In this document: positions 45,067 to 57,040 of the stretch, piece after piece | How the letters are laid out: each line of letters begins with the position of its first letter | Position numbering within the stretch: the first letter of the stretch is position 1 | Source: Ambrosia x helenae | Taxonomy: Eukaryota > Streptophyta > Magnoliopsida > Asterales > Asteraceae | Direction of reading: 5' to 3' | Length of the DNA: 64,000 nucleotides | Assembly (NCBI GenBank): GCA_030844895.1 | Contig: CM061224.1 | Span: 28,849,992-28,913,991, forward strand | Notes under the pieces: model-generated | Told to the model about the DNA's origin: nothing | Seen by the model: the letters and a program-made list of their open reading frames with translations, nothing else | Databases searched by the model: none | Made by a program: the position numbers and the translations under genes

Positions 45067-46254
45067 ATCGTGACCCGAATTCGGGTCGGAGTTGAGGTAC
45101 CCGTTATAGTTCGGGTTCGAGTTGGGCACAGTTTGGTTTAACAGGACTGTGCTAGTGAATATAGCATGATACTTGATTAGAGTTGATGTTTTTTTTGTTC
45201 TTTTATAAACATAATAATCAGAATTGGATGATTAATAGGGACTGTCTTAGGAGGGAGTTGTATACATTTCATTTCACGTGTAATTTATATACATATTATT
45301 ATATTTAATTGAACTCTTTTAGTTATGGATAATTGACACAATTTTTTTGTTATGGTTATTTTTTACACAACAAATTTTTATTTTGATATGAATTGTTTAC
45401 ATGAATGACTATTGTGGTTTGTTTATACTATAGGTTTAGTTACGTTTAAAATTAAAAAAAAAAAAAAAACAAAACTGAATCCTTCGGTGTTCATCAAACC
45501 GCAATATGTGGTTGACTGGTTAGACGGTATGGGCGCCAAAAATGGCATGAGATGAGAATTCTTGTTGGTGAACCTGAGATCGCCCAATAGTTTGGGAATT
45601 CTAGATGAAATTAGGGTTCATTTTTGGAGTGTGCATTACAATTTTGATTAATCGGGTTCAGATTAGGTAAAAATAAGATGACACTCCCGTATTGATGGGT
45701 TCATTTTGGAATGCCCCTCATACTCTTACACCTCACAATCACCAAGGTTACAAAAAAACACCTTCAACCACCATAGTAGATAACAAGCTTAATGGCAATC
45801 ATAAGGTTAGTGCAAGCGTCAATCTAGGGTTAGCTTTATTTACACCAACTTAAACTAGCAACAAGAAAGCTCAAGCTCCAGGCGAATTAAGGTAAATGTC
45901 TGTCACACAAATAATTAAATTTGGGTTCATGAGTTCTTAGAGCAATACCAATGTTACATGTTACATGTAATATTGGGTTACTAGTTCAATTATATTTTAT
46001 CTACCAAGGAAAATGTTAAATACTTGAAATTACACCTTTAACCATTCTAATAATGAAGCTTGGCTTTGTTTTTCACCCCAAACAAAACCAAGACTTTGAT
46101 GTCATCACAAGTGTTATGCATTGCATTACCTACGTGATCTCCAAATATACCAAGGTGTGCTCATGAAAACCGTTTGTAGCGCCTTTAATGACCCAAATGT
46201 AAACTTTTAAACTCCCAACCTTACCGTTACGGGTTATGGTACCTGTGTTGCAAA
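45067..46254. other. Gene-free spacer downstream of CSLC4
   Basis: It includes the CSLC4 3' UTR and a poly-A run near 45455-45472. No gene or bounded repeat is seen. Confidence 0.55.
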
Positions 46255-46619
46255 GTTTAAAAGAACGGAAACGCGCCTCGAGGCGTTTTCCCTTCGCCTC
46301 ACGAGGCGTAAGCACGAGGCGGAATTAAAAAATTAAATAAATAATTATATATCTTTCAAAAAATAAAATACTAACTAATTTCATCATCAAATTCATCAAA
46401 AACATTAAAAACACACCTAAAAAGACATAAAATGTCACAAAAAGTCGAAAACATAAAAAATATACCTGAAAACCCCCTAAGGCGCATCTGAGGCGCAACT
46501 TTTCATAACGCCTCAGTCCTGTGAGGCGCATACCACTGTTCTAACACCTGAGACGCCGCCTCAGAAGCGTTTTCAGACCAAATCGCCTTGAGGCACGCCT
46601 CAAGCGTTTTTTTAAACCA
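46255..46619. mobile_element. Putative MITE rich in GAGGCG words
   Basis: The left end (GTTTAAAAGAACGGAAACGC) and right end (GCGTTTTTTTAAACC) form an imperfect inverted repeat. Both are followed inward by GAGGCG/CGCCTC clusters. The inside is AT-rich and encodes nothing recognised. No target duplication was identified, so the edges are approximate. Confidence 0.5.
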
Positions 46620-47052
46620 TGCCTGTTTGGGATACCATATTGCAAGCGGATTGGGGCTAGCAATGGTGTAGCCGAGCTACCCGGAATACCATGAGGGGTG
46701 CCCAACCGGTGCCCCATGTACCCTAGCTCTTTAACCACACATACAAACACCCCCCTTCAAATCAATCTCCTACATATTGCAATCAATAAATAAAGGCCAA
46801 AATAAAAGGTATAACCCTAATACAATGATTTTAGCGTCATCAACCGAATTATATAATTAAGATTTACACAAAGTCTAAAGAAAATCTAACCCAAGTTACA
46901 TGTGTAATGCGCACTCACATAAGCCAATCTGATATGTGCCCAATAAATGCCAGTGTTAAGGGGACACCCTCGTGTCGACACAAAGCTTTAGCTTTGTGTA
47001 CCGGAGATGAGGGGTATCCCCTTTACAAAGAACAATATCAAACCCTCGTAAC
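46620..47052. other. Gene-free spacer
   Basis: No gene or clear repeat is seen. The last 8 bp (CTCGTAAC, 47045-47052) are the left target duplication of the hAT element that follows. Confidence 0.55.
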
Positions 47053-47485
47053 CAGGGCCGTCTCCGAGAATCTTCAAAACGTTTTGGGCCTAGGGCGACT
47101 AAAAAAACCAGGGCCCTTCTAAAATTCAAGTTTTAACTTTCAATTTTCAAATATGAGTAATTCAAATTTCAACTTTTAATTATGAAACATCAACACCAAT
47201 AATATATATTATATTAAAAAATAGAGAAAAGTTGGTCTTCTTCATTAAATGCATTGTTATACAAAAATTAAATGCATGAGGTGGGATTTGAACCCAAGTT
47301 CTCCACCTTAAAATATAATTCACTAACCAATTCTTCTACCTTAGCTTTGTTCACATTTCCCACACCAAAATAATTTAAATACACTTTATAGATAATATAT
47401 GTTTTAAAATTTTAATATTTCGGGCCTCCCGGGAGTTTGGGCCTTGGGCCGTCGCCCACCCCGCCCATGCCCAAAACCGGGCCTG
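47053..47485. mobile_element. Non-autonomous hAT element with perfect 8-bp target duplication
   Basis: Its ends CAGGGCCGTC and CCGGGCCTG are hAT-type terminal inverted repeats. A perfect CTCGTAAC duplication lies at 47045-47052 and 47486-47493. No transposase is present. Inside (about 47270-47345) the minus strand carries a Pol III B-box-like GGGTTCAAATCCC with tRNA-like surroundings, perhaps a nested SINE head. Confidence 0.85.
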
Positions 47486-47904
47486 CTCGTAACAAGACTA
47501 AATGTGATATTCTTATTGGTAACTTTTTTTTTTAACTCTAAATACACAGAGAGCAATCACTAATGCCATTTCGGACAATAAATTTTACACTTTATTTTTA
47601 CAACTTATCCTCTAATAAAGAATGATATTAGACATAAAAATAAATTACATCAAAATACAAGGAAAATGGGTGACAAATTAGATAAAAAGTACGCAAAATT
47701 TATTCAAAACTCATTATTTAGAATAAATTTAGACCAACACAAAGGTCCATTACACTATCTTTAAGCCTAAATTTTATAACTTCATCATCATAAAAACTAG
47801 TATACAAATTATATTACGATCACCATTCAAATAATAATAAATAATAATAATAATATATCCAATCAAAACCATAGAAAAATATGGTCTTCAACAAACAAAC
47901 TGAC
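47486..47904. other. Downstream flank of the peroxidase gene
   Basis: AT-rich; the part nearest 47904 should contain the peroxidase 3' UTR. It contains an AATA/AATAATA repeat near 47830-47850. No gene is seen. Confidence 0.5.
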
Positions 47905-49823
47905 CTAATTGAAAGAATCACACCGTCGCCGGACTTCACCTCTCCGGCCACTCTTCACACCTACCAAACTCAGCTTCTCCATCGCTCGACCGAACGCCTC
48001 AAAGAACACCTTCTGATCTCTCGCATACAGCTCAACAAACGGCCTTGTTCTCGGATCCATCACCAATGCCCGATCCGATTTCAACACTCCCAGCCCTCTC
48101 GGCAGGTTCTGGAAGTAAGCGTTATCGAAGTTTCTTGGCGTCATGACGTCATTGAACACCGATAACGACGGATTCTTATGGTAATCTGCACATGCAGACC
48201 TCAAACCGTCTGCGTACCGCCGGTTCAATGATGGATCGATCGGTGATGTTCGGCTGTAGTTGTAGATATCGGAGGTGATTTCTGTGCAGTGACTGAGTCC
48301 GATCGTGTGAGCGCCGGATAATGCCACCATTTCCTGGATTGTAAAGCCTCTGGAAGTGAAGATGTTGATGAGTTGATTCATTGACATTGAAGGTTTAGGT
48401 AGATTGCCTTCTACGCGTGACGATTGTGAGATTGTTCCGTCTCTTCGACCTAAAATTTGATAAAACAGGTCAGATACGACGCGACCGACAGAAGTATCAA
48501 ACATGATTATGACTCGTTTAACTATTTTATATCTTATGCTTTTAACACAGTTGCATGTTATTAAACATGTGTAATTGTGTCTTAAGCAGAATGCGATTAA
48601 CACAAGTATCCAACATTAATATATTCACGAGTAATTTAACTACTTTATATATGATATTTCTAACACAAATGTATGTTTTATTACACTCTACTATTTATTA
48701 AACATTGTAAAGATTGGTAAATCAACCTCACAAATTGTGGAGGTTTAGGGGTATCATATATAATCAACAATTACAACAACCTCTCCATGATTAAAGGAGA
48801 TTGACTAATTACAAGGAAAAGTAAAAAAACTAGTGATTCCAATTTGTTGGCCGTTAAAAAAAAATAAATAAACATGTCTAATAGTGTTTTAAACATGTCA
48901 AATATGAAGCGTTTAACACAAGGTTCAAACATGAATACGAGTCATTTAACAAAGTTGTGTGTTTTATTACATTATTTTTGAACGGCCAACTAAATATCAC
49001 CTGAACTACCAATGGGTTAGCAGTGGACAAATAGATGCCCACTAGGCAACCCAAGTCCACCGAGCCACCAATTCGAGGAAAACCCACCGCCCGAAGGACC
49101 ACTGCGGTAAAACCCCTCTGGATCAGATTCAAACTTGAGACCAAATGGTCTCAAGCCCTTGGGTCAAATACAACGCGATTAACACACTTATCAAACATGA
49201 CTGCGACTCATTTAACTAATTTATATCTTATGTTTACAACACACATCTATACATTTTAATACCTTTTATTAAACAAGCTTAATTGTGTCTCAAACAGGTC
49301 AGAAACGACACGATAATTTAATTGTATATTAAACAAGTTTAATCGTGTCTCAAACAAGTCAAGCGTTACCTAATTTGACGGTGTAAAACGGCCCGCCCAT
49401 CATGGTAACCAGATTCCGAGTAGCAACAGCCAGTATATCAGCACACGATACAACACCAGGACACGCCAATTCAAGAGCAGTTTTCGCCCTAACAACTACA
49501 TCAAACCCATCTCCAGGAAGCGATAAATTAATATCTGCATCACGTTCAGCTTTATTGAAGTGTGTGGAAGATATTAATACAGAACCGTCACAGCCTTCTA
49601 CAAGGCAGTCATGGAAGAAGAGACGGAGAGCGCCTGCAGCAGTGGTGGGAGATGTGATTTGTTTGTTGGTTGTGGTGTCTTGCATTATTTGGTTGAAGTT
49701 AGGGCATGATTTCTGGTAGTAGTTTGTGGTCAGTGGCTGAGAGTGTGATGGTGAGATGAGTAGTAATAATAATAATAATGTGAGTGTGAATGTGTGTGTT
49801 ATTGTGATGAGGCTGACTGCCAT
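47905..49823 (-). CDS. Class III secretory peroxidase, PRX31/PRX41-like (332 aa, two exons)
   Basis: A secreted haem peroxidase that oxidises phenolics with hydrogen peroxide in the cell wall or vacuole. Coding exons on the minus strand are 49823-49370 and 48449-47905, joined in phase 1 across a 920-bp intron (GTAACG...TTTTAG). Residues 1-28 form a signal peptide (leucine-rich core, ending SPSHSQ). The catalytic distal Arg67 and His71 (RLFFHDC) and the proximal haem ligand His199 (LSGAHTIGLSHC) are in place, with the conserved cysteines (C40, C73, C78, C121, C127). Length fits the family (about 320-350). The motif INLSLPGDGFDVVVRAKTALELACP and the C-terminus RRGEVRRRCD resemble Arabidopsis PRX31/PRX41. 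The intron holds a SINE. No defect is visible. Confidence 0.92.
48450..49369 (-). other. Peroxidase intron with SINE insertions
   Basis: 920 bp, GT-AG on the minus strand. It contains a minus-strand SINE (about 48970-49165) and a short plus-strand 3' end of the same SINE family near 48840-48870 (TTGTTGGCCGTTAAAAAA). Repeated words of the type CATGACTC(G)TTTAAC and AACACA are also common here. Confidence 0.75.
48970..49165 (-). mobile_element. tRNA-derived SINE in the peroxidase intron
   Basis: On the minus strand the 3' end reads GTTGGCCGTTCAAAAA. The core words GGGTTTTACCGCAGTGG and AGTGGTCC match the SINE at 50383-50626. The head with Pol III boxes is poorly preserved (B-box-like GTTTGAATC). 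It lies fully within the intron and should be removed by splicing. Confidence 0.7.
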
Positions 49824-50189
49824 TGATGAGGCTGTCAGAGAATAGAGTAAGATGAGTTGAGAGTTGAGGATGAAGATGAGGGTTTTGAGGTGAAGGGGCG
49901 CGTGAGAATAGACGCGCCACTTTCCTTATTTATTATTATTATTATTATTATTGTTATAGCAATAATCACGGTGGATGGAAACTTTACCATTTTGTCGGTT
50001 TGATTATTATTATTATTCCTATTATTATTATTCCCGCGTTGTTTTTTCCCTACTTTACTCGTTTTTCGAATCAATGCTATGCTACACTCACCGATACATT
50101 TCACTATCAATTTGTTTAACTCAAAACTTCACCTCTTATCACTAAAGCATATTTATTTTTACGGACATTTCATTAGCAATTTGCTAGTC
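49824..50189. other. Upstream region of the peroxidase gene
   Basis: It includes a (TTA)n run at about 49928-49952 and further AT-rich runs. No clear TATA box was chosen. No gene is seen. Confidence 0.5.
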
Positions 50190-50378
50190 TGGTGGTTGCA
50201 ATGGAGGTGGAAAGATTTACTCACTTTGTAGGGTTCATGTCGTGGGAGGTCACAGGTTCGAATCTCACTTGAAGTAGGGTTATTCAAAAATGAGGGGCTG
50301 AACCTTAGGGGGGCCCGGGGACCGGACCTGAAAGGTGCGAGGCTTCGTTATGGGTGTGTACCGTTGACCGTTAAAAAA
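50190..50378 (+). mobile_element. tRNA-derived SINE (copy 1)
   Basis: It carries the Pol III B-box-like GGTTCGAATCTCACTTG and ends CCGTTGACCGTTAAAAAAATG. It is short and its 5' end is uncertain. No target duplication was found. Confidence 0.55.
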
Positions 50379-50382
50379 ATGT

Positions 50383-50626
50383 ATGGGGTCATTCCTCTTG
50401 TGGTGGAGTGGTATCCTTCTTGCTTTCTTTATGGGAGGTGGGGAGTTCGAGTCCTACCGGCACCAAAATGCTGCTGGTGGGCCGGGTTTTACCGCAGTGG
50501 GTTTTCCCTGGGACCTGGTGTGAAATTACTGGTGGACCCGAGTTACTCTCAGAGTACTCCTAGTGGGTACTTCAAGAGTGCTCGAAATTGATTTGTTGGC
50601 CGTAAAAAAAAAAAAAAAAAAAATTA
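50383..50626 (+). mobile_element. tRNA-derived SINE (copy 2)
   Basis: GTGGTGGAGTGGTATCC resembles a Pol III A box and GGGAGTTCGAGTCCTACC a B box. The body shares GGGTTTTACCGCAGTGGG with the intron SINE. It ends TTGTTGGCCGT plus an A run. It directly follows copy 1. The internal ORF is not considered a gene. Confidence 0.75.
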
Positions 50627-50950
50627 GGTAAAGTTTACCATTTTGTCGGTTTGACCAAAGCGAAGCGTTTGGACTTTTTTTAAAAAAAAATTGAATTTCT
50701 TTTAATTCTTTAAAATTATCTGTTAATCACCAAAAAATAATTTTAATTCATTTTTGGTTCTTTTAAGTTGTTTCCAAGCCAAGAAAATTATATCTCCCCG
50801 TTTCGCTTCGTTTATTGCTCGTTTTGGTTTTCCCGTACGAACATCCAACTTTGTACAACTTTGATGAATCATTGTACGTGGTCCTCCGAGTAAACCTAAC
50901 TCGCAACAATTGTTTTTAATTCATTTTTAAGTGTTTTTAATTACTTTTCG

Positions 50951-51087
50951 AGAAATGATAATTTTCAGATATTACAGATCAAGGTGTTACCAAGCATGTC
51001 AAGAAATGATAATTTTCAAATATTGTAGATCAAGGTGTTACCAAGCATGTCAAGAAATGATAATTTTCAAATATTGCAGATCAAGGA
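50951..51087 (+). repeat. 51-bp tandem repeat, about 2.5 copies
   Basis: AGAAATGATAATTTTCA recurs at 50951, 51002 and 51053, with GATCAAGGTGTTACCAAGC between. It lies at the left edge of the mosaic region. Confidence 0.85.
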
Positions 51088-51632
51088 AAGAATGAAAATA
51101 CGTGATGCACATACCGTGAGTGTAGTCCATTGATGTATTAATATATTATTAATCGCAAGTTTCAATACTAGATAATGCACGTAACTCCCTAGGAGTCTTG
51201 AAGACGAAATGAATTTTACAAGATACTTGAAACAAGGTATGGATACCATGGATCAGAGAGATTCAAGTGTCACACCACGCCAATGGCGGAAACACGTGGC
51301 GCGACGCTCGAAAGCATATCAAAGTCAAGATTAACACAAACTATATTTAATTAGAAAAGATCATTAGATTAAGATGTCGGGGAGGAGTACCTGGTTTCAA
51401 ACATTACTTAAAACCTCAAACATTAAGTTTTAAAGTGGGGTGTTTCCGTTTATGTCCCAACCCGATGGTAACAATAGATGGAACCCCCAACCAGTGTCCG
51501 ACATCCCAAATTCCACCGTACTAGCCGCATACCTGTTCAGCACTTAGTTACCTGAAAGATATGTTTAAAAAGACGTCAATATATAAAATATTGGTGAGTT
51601 CACAGGTTTTAGTTTCGTAAATACGACATTTT

Positions 51633-51744
51633 TAGATCCTGTGCAAATCCAGCACATTTTTACATCCTGTGCAAATCCAGCACATTTCTACATCCTGTGC
51701 AAAACCAGCACATTTTTACATCCTGTGCAAATCCAGCACATTTT
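51633..51744 (+). repeat. 28-29-bp minisatellite, 4 copies
   Basis: ATCCTGTGCAAATCCAGCAC recurs with starts at 51635, 51664, 51692 and 51720 inside the 3.5-kb LTR. Confidence 0.9.
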
Positions 51745-53528
51745 GTGGCCTTTGTATGGAGTAGCTAGCTCCTACAAATTATGATGATAAGCAATCCCCT
51801 GAGTCCCATAACCAAACCAAGACTAATAAATATGCCCCGCTCAAAGTCGTTTCTCGGAACCCTACGACTTAAGTTCAGAATACGTGCACCTCTTGTCTTT
51901 ACCGGGTTGACGCTATCAACCAGAGGTGGGCCTCGTCAGGCACCAATAGTACTATCCAAATATTCCTTTGGTTTCATTTACCTGAATTAATGGTTACAGT
52001 AGCGAGGACCCAACCCCGAGTGGCGACCAAAAACTCAAGTACTCATCATGCCACTTATCACATTTTAACCTTTGAAAACATTTCAACACGTGATAACTTT
52101 TGACAAAACATATCTTTCCCCCAGTTAAAACAGTAAAAAGGGCCGTGAAACTCACCTTAAATTCCATGCTTAGCTAGCAAATAAAACCCAAAGCTTTGAC
52201 CGACTTCCTCGTGCCCTAATTACCAATAAAGGACACCTTAAAGTCTATCATATATAAATCTAGCTTGTTTTTTCCGGTTAAAAGAGAGTTTACTCAACTA
52301 TCTTGACTCGTGTGTACTAACCCGAGTCCTTAAGTGTTTTAACTCGACGAACCGATCGTGACTTATCGTAGTTCATGCGTTCACATGCGAAATAGTACCC
52401 AAGTCGCGCACTTGTTACTATTCGTGTGTAAACTATGTTGGACTAATATCGCGAAACGTATAACTCATCCCGAGCCATAGCTTGTCTCGTAAACCAGATA
52501 ATGTAATCGTCTTGTATAGTTTATTTTCGGAAAATATACCTTGATGAAATATAATATAGTTATTAAAATCCTTTTTAATAACATTTGTTATTCCTTTTCC
52601 CGAATCCGAGTATCTTACAAATCTCAAGACTTTGCTTTTTATGAACAGGTTTTCCAATTAAAACCGAACGTTTATACATCTTTTAATCCGACAACAAACA
52701 TATTTTAGTTACCAAGTAACCTTTAAAAACTCGTCATACTTGACGCTTGGTAACAAAAGACTATATATTTGTTTGAAATATTTCTCGGAATAGACTATTA
52801 TTGTTACAAATAATATTTGTCATAACGTCGTGATTTTGTATATGACTACACTTGTCAAACGTTTGGAAAGTTATTTATAAGAACGAACAATAATGTCACA
52901 CTTGTCGCGCTTCGGATTTATAAAAATTTCGGCAGAGTTTCCTCTGTTTTTGGTATAAACCAGACAACACAAGTTGTCTACAAATTCCCAAAATCAACAC
53001 CTAAACAAAGACGACATTATATTTATCCGCATTTCTAATCCACGAGACTTTATACGTTGTGACTATTATATAAATTATACTGTTTATATAAATATATATA
53101 TACGTATAGTCCATCAATTTAGTCCAACAACAACGCAAGTCACGACTAATACACAAATATTAGCTCATAATGCTTTTCGTTAATATTTTTATCGGTTCGT
53201 TAGCGAGTTAGTCGTTTATATTTATATATTTTAGAAATATATGTGTAAATAATAATATAATGAAATAATTGCTAGTTAGTTATACCGTAACGCTTGACCG
53301 AAGTTTACTGAGTTGGCCGGGTCTTGACCGAACCTAATCTGACCCGTTGACCATCAGTTGACCGGGTTGACCAACCCGAATCTGACCGGATCTACCCGAG
53401 AGCACCCTACTTGACCCACGACTAGAACTTGAAGACGGCACGCAAACCGAGCCGGATCTGGCCTGACCCGGACATCAAGCGAGGACATCAACCAACACCG
53501 AGCCCATTTCTGGCCGAGACCCACCACC

Positions 53529-53608
53529 GTGGCCGGACCACCGGTGCCGTGGCCGGACCACCGCTGCCGTGGCCGGACCACCACCACCGTGGCCGGACCA
53601 CCACCGCC
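53529..53608 (+). repeat. 20-bp GC-rich minisatellite, 4 copies
   Basis: GTGGCCGGACCACC recurs with starts at 53529, 53549, 53569 and 53589. The repeat unit is not a multiple of three, so the repeated peptide cycles through frames. It lies inside the 3.5-kb LTR. Confidence 0.9.
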
Positions 53609-56600
53609 ATCCCACGCCACCAAACCCCCGTTCTGACCACCTGCGCGCCACCGGAACCCAAGCAAACCCACTCCGGCCCCCTCCTGAACTCGCAAACCAC
53701 CGGAAACAGCTCACCGGAATATGGCCGGAGAACGAAATTCCGTGAAAACTTGTGAGGAGTCCCCCAAAGACCCGATCTAAACGTTTGTACAAAGAAAACT
53801 CAAAAACGAGCTTACCGGAAAAGTCGCCGGAATGGTACCAACGTTCAAACCGCTTCGTTTTAGGGAAAACGGCCTTCACCATCGCGTTCGGGGCGTCGAA
53901 ATTAGTGGGGGTGGGGGTGTCACGCGCCGGAAAAAGTCGCCGGAGGGTCGCCGGACGGCCGCCGGAAACCGCCGGACGCCGCCGGCCGGCCTCCTCCGGT
54001 CGCCGGAATCCTAGAGAGAGAGAGAGAGTTGAGAGAGTTTGTTTTTAGAGAGAGAAGGAAATGTGGAAAATGAGGGAGGTTGTGAGGGTTATGGCCTTAT
54101 ATAGGTGGGCTTTTGGATTGGGCTTCAAGCCCAATGTCGCGTACCAACTGCTCCGTTTTAGCCCGTTATCGCTTCTGGACTCGGTTTTTGTTCGTAGTCA
54201 TAAATAACACCAGACCGAGCAATTCAATAATTATTTTCGTCACCCGACGCGTGAAGACGGCACACGCGTTAAAATCGCGTTAATCGATTCGGTTGTGTTA
54301 TCCTTCATTTAAATGATCCGATAACTTTCGAAATTCAACCGATAACATTATTTATAATAAATAATTATTCCGGAAGTTCGGTAACGGTTAAAGCCACGCG
54401 TTTTGACGTTCGAATCCCACGTCAGTTCCTCTCCGCGTTTCTCCAAAACGCTGCGTTTTTGACCGTTTACCGCGCCGATTTCACATTCGATCGCATCGAT
54501 AGTAAATACGTGTCGTATTTTCATAGAATAAGCTTATGTTATTCCAGTTTGACAAATTTTTGCTGATGTCAGTTCGTTACGTTAAACACGCGAAGTCTTT
54601 CTTTAAAGGCATCAAGACTTCAACGAACTTTCAAAAGGACATCGTAGGACTCATATTAGCTCAACTAACCATAATTAACCTTAAACCATGTTAATTATTT
54701 CTAAAACATGATTAGAATCACGTTAATCGTTGTACGAAATTTGCCGGTTGTCACATCAAGCTAATTAAACTCATATCTCAAGCCGGTTGATATAGAGTAT
54801 ATCAGAGAAAGATTTAGTTGAAAGTGGATATAACTGGACAGTGAGATTGATAACTTCTCTATGGAAGTTGCTACAATAGTTAAACAAAAGCTGAAATTGA
54901 ACAGTTATTTGGAATGTTTCTGATCATTACAGTTATGCCTTTTTTGGTGAAATGAACTTGAAGAAATGATTTGGTGGATATATCATGAGTTAAACAAAAG
55001 CTGAAATTGGACGGTTATTTGGAATGTTCCTGATCATTACTTTTCATGCAAGCAAGTAAAATTCAGATCATTACTTTTCATGCAAGCAAGTAAAATTCAG
55101 TTGTTGGACAGTGAGATTGATAACTGGACAGGTTAGCCAGACGTTTGTCAAAAGAACATTTTTTATAATAATTATATTAAAATTTCAAAATTTCAACTTC
55201 CCGTTCAGGTGCTTAAGTCCACCTTGAAGACTGAATGTGACTACGCCATGTTTCACGTCAGGTGCTTAAGTCCACCTTGCTTGCATGAAAAGTAATGATC
55301 AGGTTGCCTTCATCGTTGACCGATATCTCTCCGATAACAGTCAATCTCACTGTAATGATCAAGAATATTCCAAATAACTGTATAATTTCAGCTTTTGTTT
55401 AACTATTTTAGCAACAGTCCAAATAACTCGTGTACAGCCTTTATCAGGTTCTTTTGGCCACAGGTACAGAAAGGTTATAAATGTTCATGTCGTTTCAGGT
55501 TGCCTTCATCTTTGACCGATATCTCTCCGATAACAACTGAATTTTACTTTGTTATAGAGAGAAATGAACAGTCAGATCGACTGTTGGTTGGTATATTGAG
55601 AGCAAACCGACGATCATTCAAAATTTAAAGTTACCGCTAACCTCTGCGCCATCATCGACTACAGCAAACCGACGATCTTCCTCCACGGCACTCCTAATGG
55701 GCCTCTCTTTATTTCACGGTACGATTTGTGTTTTTGTTGCTTTATAAATAATAAGTTTTGTGTTTATCAAACCCTAACGTCTGAGCAATGATTTATTAAA
55801 TCGTTTTACTAATTTCCGATTCTTGATACTTTCATAAATCGTTTTACTAATTTCCGATTCTTGATAATAATAAATTATTATAATAATAAAACAAAGGAAC
55901 TAAATTACAAATATAATAAAATAATAATAATAATAATAATGTTTATTGAGCAATATCTTCGACCTCTCTTATAATCAGGTAAATATGGATATTGTCTTTC
56001 ACATCCGGATGGGTCAAACACAAAAAAGTCAAACACCATGTCTCCTTTGTGACTCATAGGAGTCTTGAAGACGAAATGAATTTTACAAGATACTTGAAAC
56101 AAGGTATGGATATGGAGAATAAATATTTGACTATACGTGGTTGATGATGTCAAGTTTAAGTCGTTGATTCATTTGGAAATCGAAAACGCCTATCGTCACT
56201 CTGTATAGAGAAGAAAAACAACAACCGAATATTTAGTTCTCTCCGAACTTCAGCTTCCAAAATACGACGTCGTTGTAGCTCATATGTTATTATCTCTTCT
56301 CTTATTCTCTGTTTCTCTAGTTCTCGATGGATTATTGCTCTCATATCGACTCTCACAATTATTCACAATTTTATACATACAACACACCTTCATCGTTGAC
56401 CGTACTGTTCTTCTTGATCTTTTTATGTATGAATAGTGACCCTCTGGCAAACCTACCTCTGTTTTGAATTTGTTGCTTCCATAGAGAAGTTATCAATCTC
56501 ATTGTAATGATCAGGAACATTCCAAATAACTGTATAATTTCGTTCAAGATTCCTATGCAAGCAAGTCAAATTCAGTTGTTAGACCAACTTGAGATATGAG

Positions 56601-57040
56601 TTTGATTAGCTTGAATCTCTTTGATCCATGGTATCCAGTCTTCAAGGTGGACTTAAGCACCTGAACGGGAAGTTGAAATTTTGAATGATGTTCGTCGACT
56701 GCACCGAACACACTACAATTATTCACAATTTTATACATACAACACACCTTCATCGTTGACCGTACTGTTCTTCTTGATCTTGATCTTCACACTTGCTTTT
56801 GACAAAGGTCTGGCTGACCTGAAGTTCCTTTGCAACCAGGTAAAAAGGAACTAAGTTGCAGATATAAAAATCCATCACATCACGATTATACTCTTTATGT
56901 ATGAATAGTGACCCTCTATGTGTGGTATGCTCAAAGATTTAAGTTAAAAATATTTTGTAAGGATTTATTTATAGATTAATGAAACAACTTTTCAGTTGTT
57001 ATCCGAGAGATAGCGGTCAACGATGAAGACAGCCTGAAAG

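Larger units (their letters stand above)
51268..54755 (-). mobile_element. 3.5-kb LTR, probably a solo LTR of a large LTR retrotransposon
   Basis: The termini are TGTCACACCAC and CCGGTTGTCACA (on the minus strand TGTGACAACC...GTGTGACA), flanked by a perfect 5-bp duplication TCAAG (51263-51267 and 54756-54760). It splits a module that is intact elsewhere in the mosaic (GAGATTCAAGCTAATT). No primer site, polypurine-tract arrangement or coding domain is seen, so it is probably one very long solo LTR. A minus-strand TATATAAGG (54095-54103) would be its TATA box. It contains two minisatellites. The GC-rich ORFs at 53354-54048 read through a repeat and are not treated as genes. Confidence 0.7.

Noticed and set aside
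53354..54048. GC-rich ORFs on both strands in the 3.5-kb LTR
   Set aside because: High GC removes stop codons; a 20-bp repeat that cycles frames and no domain similarity argue against a gene.
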